Origin: Bacillota bacterium
Lineage (GTDB): Bacteria; Bacillota; Clostridia; Oscillospirales; Acutalibacteraceae
Assembly: GCA_030705695.1 (NCBI GenBank)
Contig: JAUZPX010000088.1
Coordinates: forward strand, 1 to 7,365
Length of the DNA: 7,365 bases
Direction of reading: 5' to 3'
Made by a program: the position numbers and the translations under genes. The notes below the pieces were generated by a model that saw only the letters and a program-made list of their open reading frames with translations, ran no database searches and had not been told where the DNA came from. Positions within the stretch are counted from its first letter, which is position 1. Each line of letters begins with the position of its first letter. Positions 5,587 to 7,365 of the stretch are shown piece after piece.

Positions 5587-5614
5587 TTGAAGATAAAAAA
5601 ATATACATTATTAT
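5587..5614 (+). promoter_or_regulatory. Probable promoter of the DUF960-amidoligase operon
   Basis: TTGAAG (5587-5592) and TATTAT (5609-5614) are 16 bases apart, about 30 bases before the ATG at 5646, which has a consensus AGGAGG (5634-5639). On the opposite strand a weaker candidate for the excisionase gene (TTTACA 5629-5624, TATATT 5605-5600, 18-base spacer) overlaps it, so the two divergent units may compete. Confidence 0.5.
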
Positions 5615-5645
5615 TGTGAAATATGTAAATCAAAGGAGGATTTTT

Positions 5646-5911
5646 ATGCAAAGGGAATATGTGAAAACATCCCGCCGCTCCTGCAAATCCTGATGTGGGA
5701 ATTAATACAAAAAATACCTGTGGATAAGGATTATCTACAGGTATTTAATTTGTCAGGGCTTAACGGAAAGCAGAAAATAGAGCACATTCAGGAAGAGCCT
5801 GAATACAAAAGGGAGTATCTGCTTGATGTGGATGCTCCTATTTTTATTGGCAAGATATTTGTTATTGATGATGAAACCCACTCTACAATGTTACTTGCAG
5901 AGGAATACTAA
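5646..5911 (+). pseudogene. DUF960 family protein, frameshifted near its 5' end
   Basis: From the ATG at 5646 (RBS AGGAGG 6 nt upstream) the frame reads MQREYVKTSRRSCKS and stops at TGA 5691-5693. In another frame the protein is recognisable from about 5669: IPPLLQILMWELIQKIPVDK, DYLQVFNLSG, then VIDDETHSTMLLAEEY to TAA 5909-5911. MxREYVxxxI...IPxxLQxxxW...DYLQVF...THSTMLLAEEY is the pattern of DUF960, a small protein of unknown function common on Firmicute mobile elements. A deletion in the region 5660-5670, where the family usually has a few more residues, joins the two frames. An ATG at 5693 (MWELIQ) overlaps the TGA as TGATG, so restart on the same mRNA could make a 72-aa product without the N-terminus. 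It is followed closely by the amidoligase gene. Confidence 0.75.
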
Positions 5912-5927
5912 AAAAGGAGATTTTGAA

Positions 5928-7037
5928 ATGGAAGAAAAAATTACATGTGCATTTTGCGGTGCAGTATTAGCTGAGGATGAAGCAAACTATTTTGATGATA
6001 CGGTAATGTGTCAGGACTGTATGGATGAACAAACAGCGACCTGCGATTGTTGCGGAGAAAGATTGTGGAACGAAGATGCTGAGGGCAATTCTGATATAAC
6101 GCTTTGCAGCCATTGCTATGAATATTCCTACACCAACTGTGAAAATTGCGGAAGACTCATACATAATGATGATGCTTATTATGACGATGATTCAGATTAC
6201 CCATATTGTCATGAGTGCTACGAAAAATTGCAAGAAAGCTCAATAAAAGCATATAACTATAAACCCGAACCGATCTTTTACGGTTCGGGTTCTTTATACT
6301 TCGGTATTGAATTAGAGATTGACTGTGGCTTAGAAAATAGTGCAAATGCTGAAAGATTGTTGCAGATAGCAAATTTTCCAAACGAGCGAATTTACTGTAA
6401 GCATGATGGAAGCATTGACGATGGTTTTGAAATAGTTACGCACCCAATGACTATGGATTACCACATTAATGAAATGCCCTGGTTAAAAATAATGGAAACT
6501 GCTCTTAGTATGGACTATCGCTCTCACAACACAAGCACCTGCGGACTACATCTTCATGTAAACCGCTCCGCTTTTGGCAAAAACACAGATGAGCAGGAAA
6601 TTGCAATTGCAAGAATTGTCCACTTTGTTGAAAAACATTGGAATGAGATGGTGAAAGCATCAAGGAGAACCGAAACCAATTTAAGTCGCTGGGCTTCAAG
6701 GTACTGCACTATATCACCGGAGGTGCAGGAGACATTCAGAAAGGCAAAAGACAAAAGGCTTGGCAGGTACGTTGCCGTAAATCTTGAGAATTATTCAACT
6801 ATAGAATTCAGACTGTTTCGAGGTACGCTTCGCTATAAAACATTTATAGCTACTTTACAGCTTGTGGATGAGATTTGTAATCTTGCTATCAATTTATCAG
6901 ACAAAGAACTTGAAGGTATGTCTTGGTCTGATTTTGTATTGGGCATTAATAAAGAAAAGAAGGCAGAATTAATTGAATATTTAAAGTCAAAGCAGCTTTA
7001 TGTAAATGAAACGGTTGCAGAAACGGAGGAGATGTAA
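5928..7037 (+). CDS. Amidoligase family protein with three N-terminal zinc-ribbon/LIM-like repeats
   Basis: 369 aa. ATG 5928 is chosen because AGGAG (5915-5919) lies 8 nt upstream. The frame is open further left but overlaps DUF960. Residues 7-97 hold three similar Cys modules (C7/C10-C28/C31, C39/C42-C60/C63, C71/C74-C94/C97), each predicted to bind zinc. After a linker the GS-fold amidoligase core (PF12224, Amidoligase_2) follows: FGIELEID 125-132, DGSIDDGFEIVTHP 160-173, CGLHLHVN 205-212 and NLENYSTIEFRLFRGTLR 285-302. The Glu, His and Arg residues of these motifs are those expected to bind metal and ATP. The family is predicted to join a carboxylate to an amine. The substrate is unknown. 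The TTG start of a class II glutamine amidotransferase follows within 3 bases, so the two probably act together. No export signal is visible, so it is likely cytoplasmic. Confidence 0.9.
   Translation: MEEKITCAFCGAVLAEDEANYFDDTVMCQDCMDEQTATCDCCGERLWNEDAEGNSDITLCSHCYEYSYTNCENCGRLIHNDDAYYDDDSDYPYCHECYEKLQESSIKAYNYKPEPIFYGSGSLYFGIELEIDCGLENSANAERLLQIANFPNERIYCKHDGSIDDGFEIVTHPMTMDYHINEMPWLKIMETALSMDYRSHNTSTCGLHLHVNRSAFGKNTDEQEIAIARIVHFVEKHWNEMVKASRRTETNLSRWASRYCTISPEVQETFRKAKDKRLGRYVAVNLENYSTIEFRLFRGTLRYKTFIATLQLVDEICNLAINLSDKELEGMSWSDFVLGINKEKKAELIEYLKSKQLYVNETVAETEEM
6262..6291. repeat. Perfect inverted repeat inside the amidoligase gene
   Basis: AACCCGAACCG (6262-6272) is exactly complementary to CGGTTCGGGTT (6281-6291), with loop ATCTTTTA, followed by CTTTAT. 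It encodes the linker around residues 112-122 between the zinc modules and the ligase core. It looks like an intrinsic terminator but lacks a long T tract. Confidence 0.7.
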
Positions 7038-7039
7038 TT

Positions 7040-7365
7040 TTGTGCGGACTTTACGGATTTTCTCACTATGGAGATAACAAAATTAAAGATTTGGCTGAAC
7101 TAACAAATTCTTTAGCGGATAAATCAGCAATCAGAGGTACGGATGCCACCGGAATTGCTTTTTGCAGTAACGGAAATGTAAACATATTAAAAGAGACAAA
7201 ATCAGCCTACAGGCTGAACTTTAAGCATTCTGATAATATATGTGCTTTAATCGGGCATACAAGGCATTCTACGCAAGGCTCTGAAAAGAAAAATTTCAAT
7301 AATCATCCGTTTTACGGCAGATGTTTTAATGCTCGATTCGCCCTCGCACATAACGGTGTTTTAAC
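7040..7365 (+). CDS. Class II glutamine amidotransferase (N-terminal part, cut by window end)
   Basis: The visible 108 codons read MCGLYGFSHYGDNKIKDLAE onward. Class II (Ntn-type) amidotransferases use an N-terminal Cys, exposed after Met removal, to release ammonia from glutamine or to cleave or transfer amide bonds. Here Cys2 immediately follows the start. RGTDATGIAF near residues 32-41, GHTRHSTQG near 72-80 and AHNGVL near 103-108 are the glutamine-binding and oxyanion motifs. The only start that puts the Cys at position 2 is TTG 7040-7042, with GGAGGAG about 9 nt upstream inside the end of the amidoligase gene. The gene is shifted one frame and only 2 bases separate it from the amidoligase stop, so coupling is likely. 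Its natural partner here is the amidoligase. Whether a second domain follows is not visible. Confidence 0.9.
   Translation, partial: MCGLYGFSHYGDNKIKDLAELTNSLADKSAIRGTDATGIAFCSNGNVNILKETKSAYRLNFKHSDNICALIGHTRHSTQGSEKKNFNNHPFYGRCFNARFALAHNGVL

Overview
The window looks like part of a decaying integrative element or genomic island from a low-GC Firmicute, most likely a gut Clostridia (Oscillospiraceae or Lachnospiraceae type). Reasons: AT-rich DNA, AGGAGG-type ribosome binding sites, GTG and TTG starts, and gene families (AIPR, Fic/XRE, Tn916/Tn1549-type excisionase, DUF960, amidoligase plus class II glutamine amidotransferase) that are common on clostridial mobile elements. No tRNA, rRNA or CRISPR array was seen.

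Left part (1-2690, + strand). A large AIPR (abortive infection phage resistance) gene enters from the left edge and is intact to its stop. It is followed at once by a broken gene (1902 to about 2350) with two opposite frame changes and an N-terminal layout reminiscent of McrB/HNH restriction proteins. This runs into a 3' fragment of an RlmD/RumA-like 23S rRNA methyltransferase with an in-frame TGA. A bidirectional hairpin terminator closes the region.

Middle part (2690-5340, mostly - strand). An XRE repressor and a class II Fic protein form a tight two-gene operon behind a strong sigma-A promoter. The -10 box of that promoter lies inside a perfect 10+6+10 palindrome, a likely autoregulatory operator. 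The rest of this part is a graveyard: a 3' remnant of an excisionase gene with its hairpin, a small 44-codon ORF with an excellent RBS, an IS3-type OrfA fragment, a DUF3006 gene with a nonsense codon coupled by ATGA to the last codons of what looks like an MBL-fold hydrolase, and the C-terminal part of a second XRE regulator. Then come about 470 bases without a gene, holding a cluster of TGCAA words at about helical-turn spacing.

Right part (5290-7365). An intact excisionase-like gene (- strand) with its own hairpin is divergent from a rightward operon: DUF960 (frameshifted near its 5' end), a zinc-ribbon/amidoligase fusion, and a class II glutamine amidotransferase that starts at TTG and runs off the window. 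The last two genes are the most interesting functional unit: a glutamine synthetase-fold COOH-NH2 ligase paired with an N-terminal-nucleophile amidotransferase, predicted to make or edit amide bonds on an unknown substrate. The mix of intact genes with dead fragments suggests repeated insertion and deletion, with selection keeping AIPR, XRE-Fic, the excisionase and the amidoligase module.
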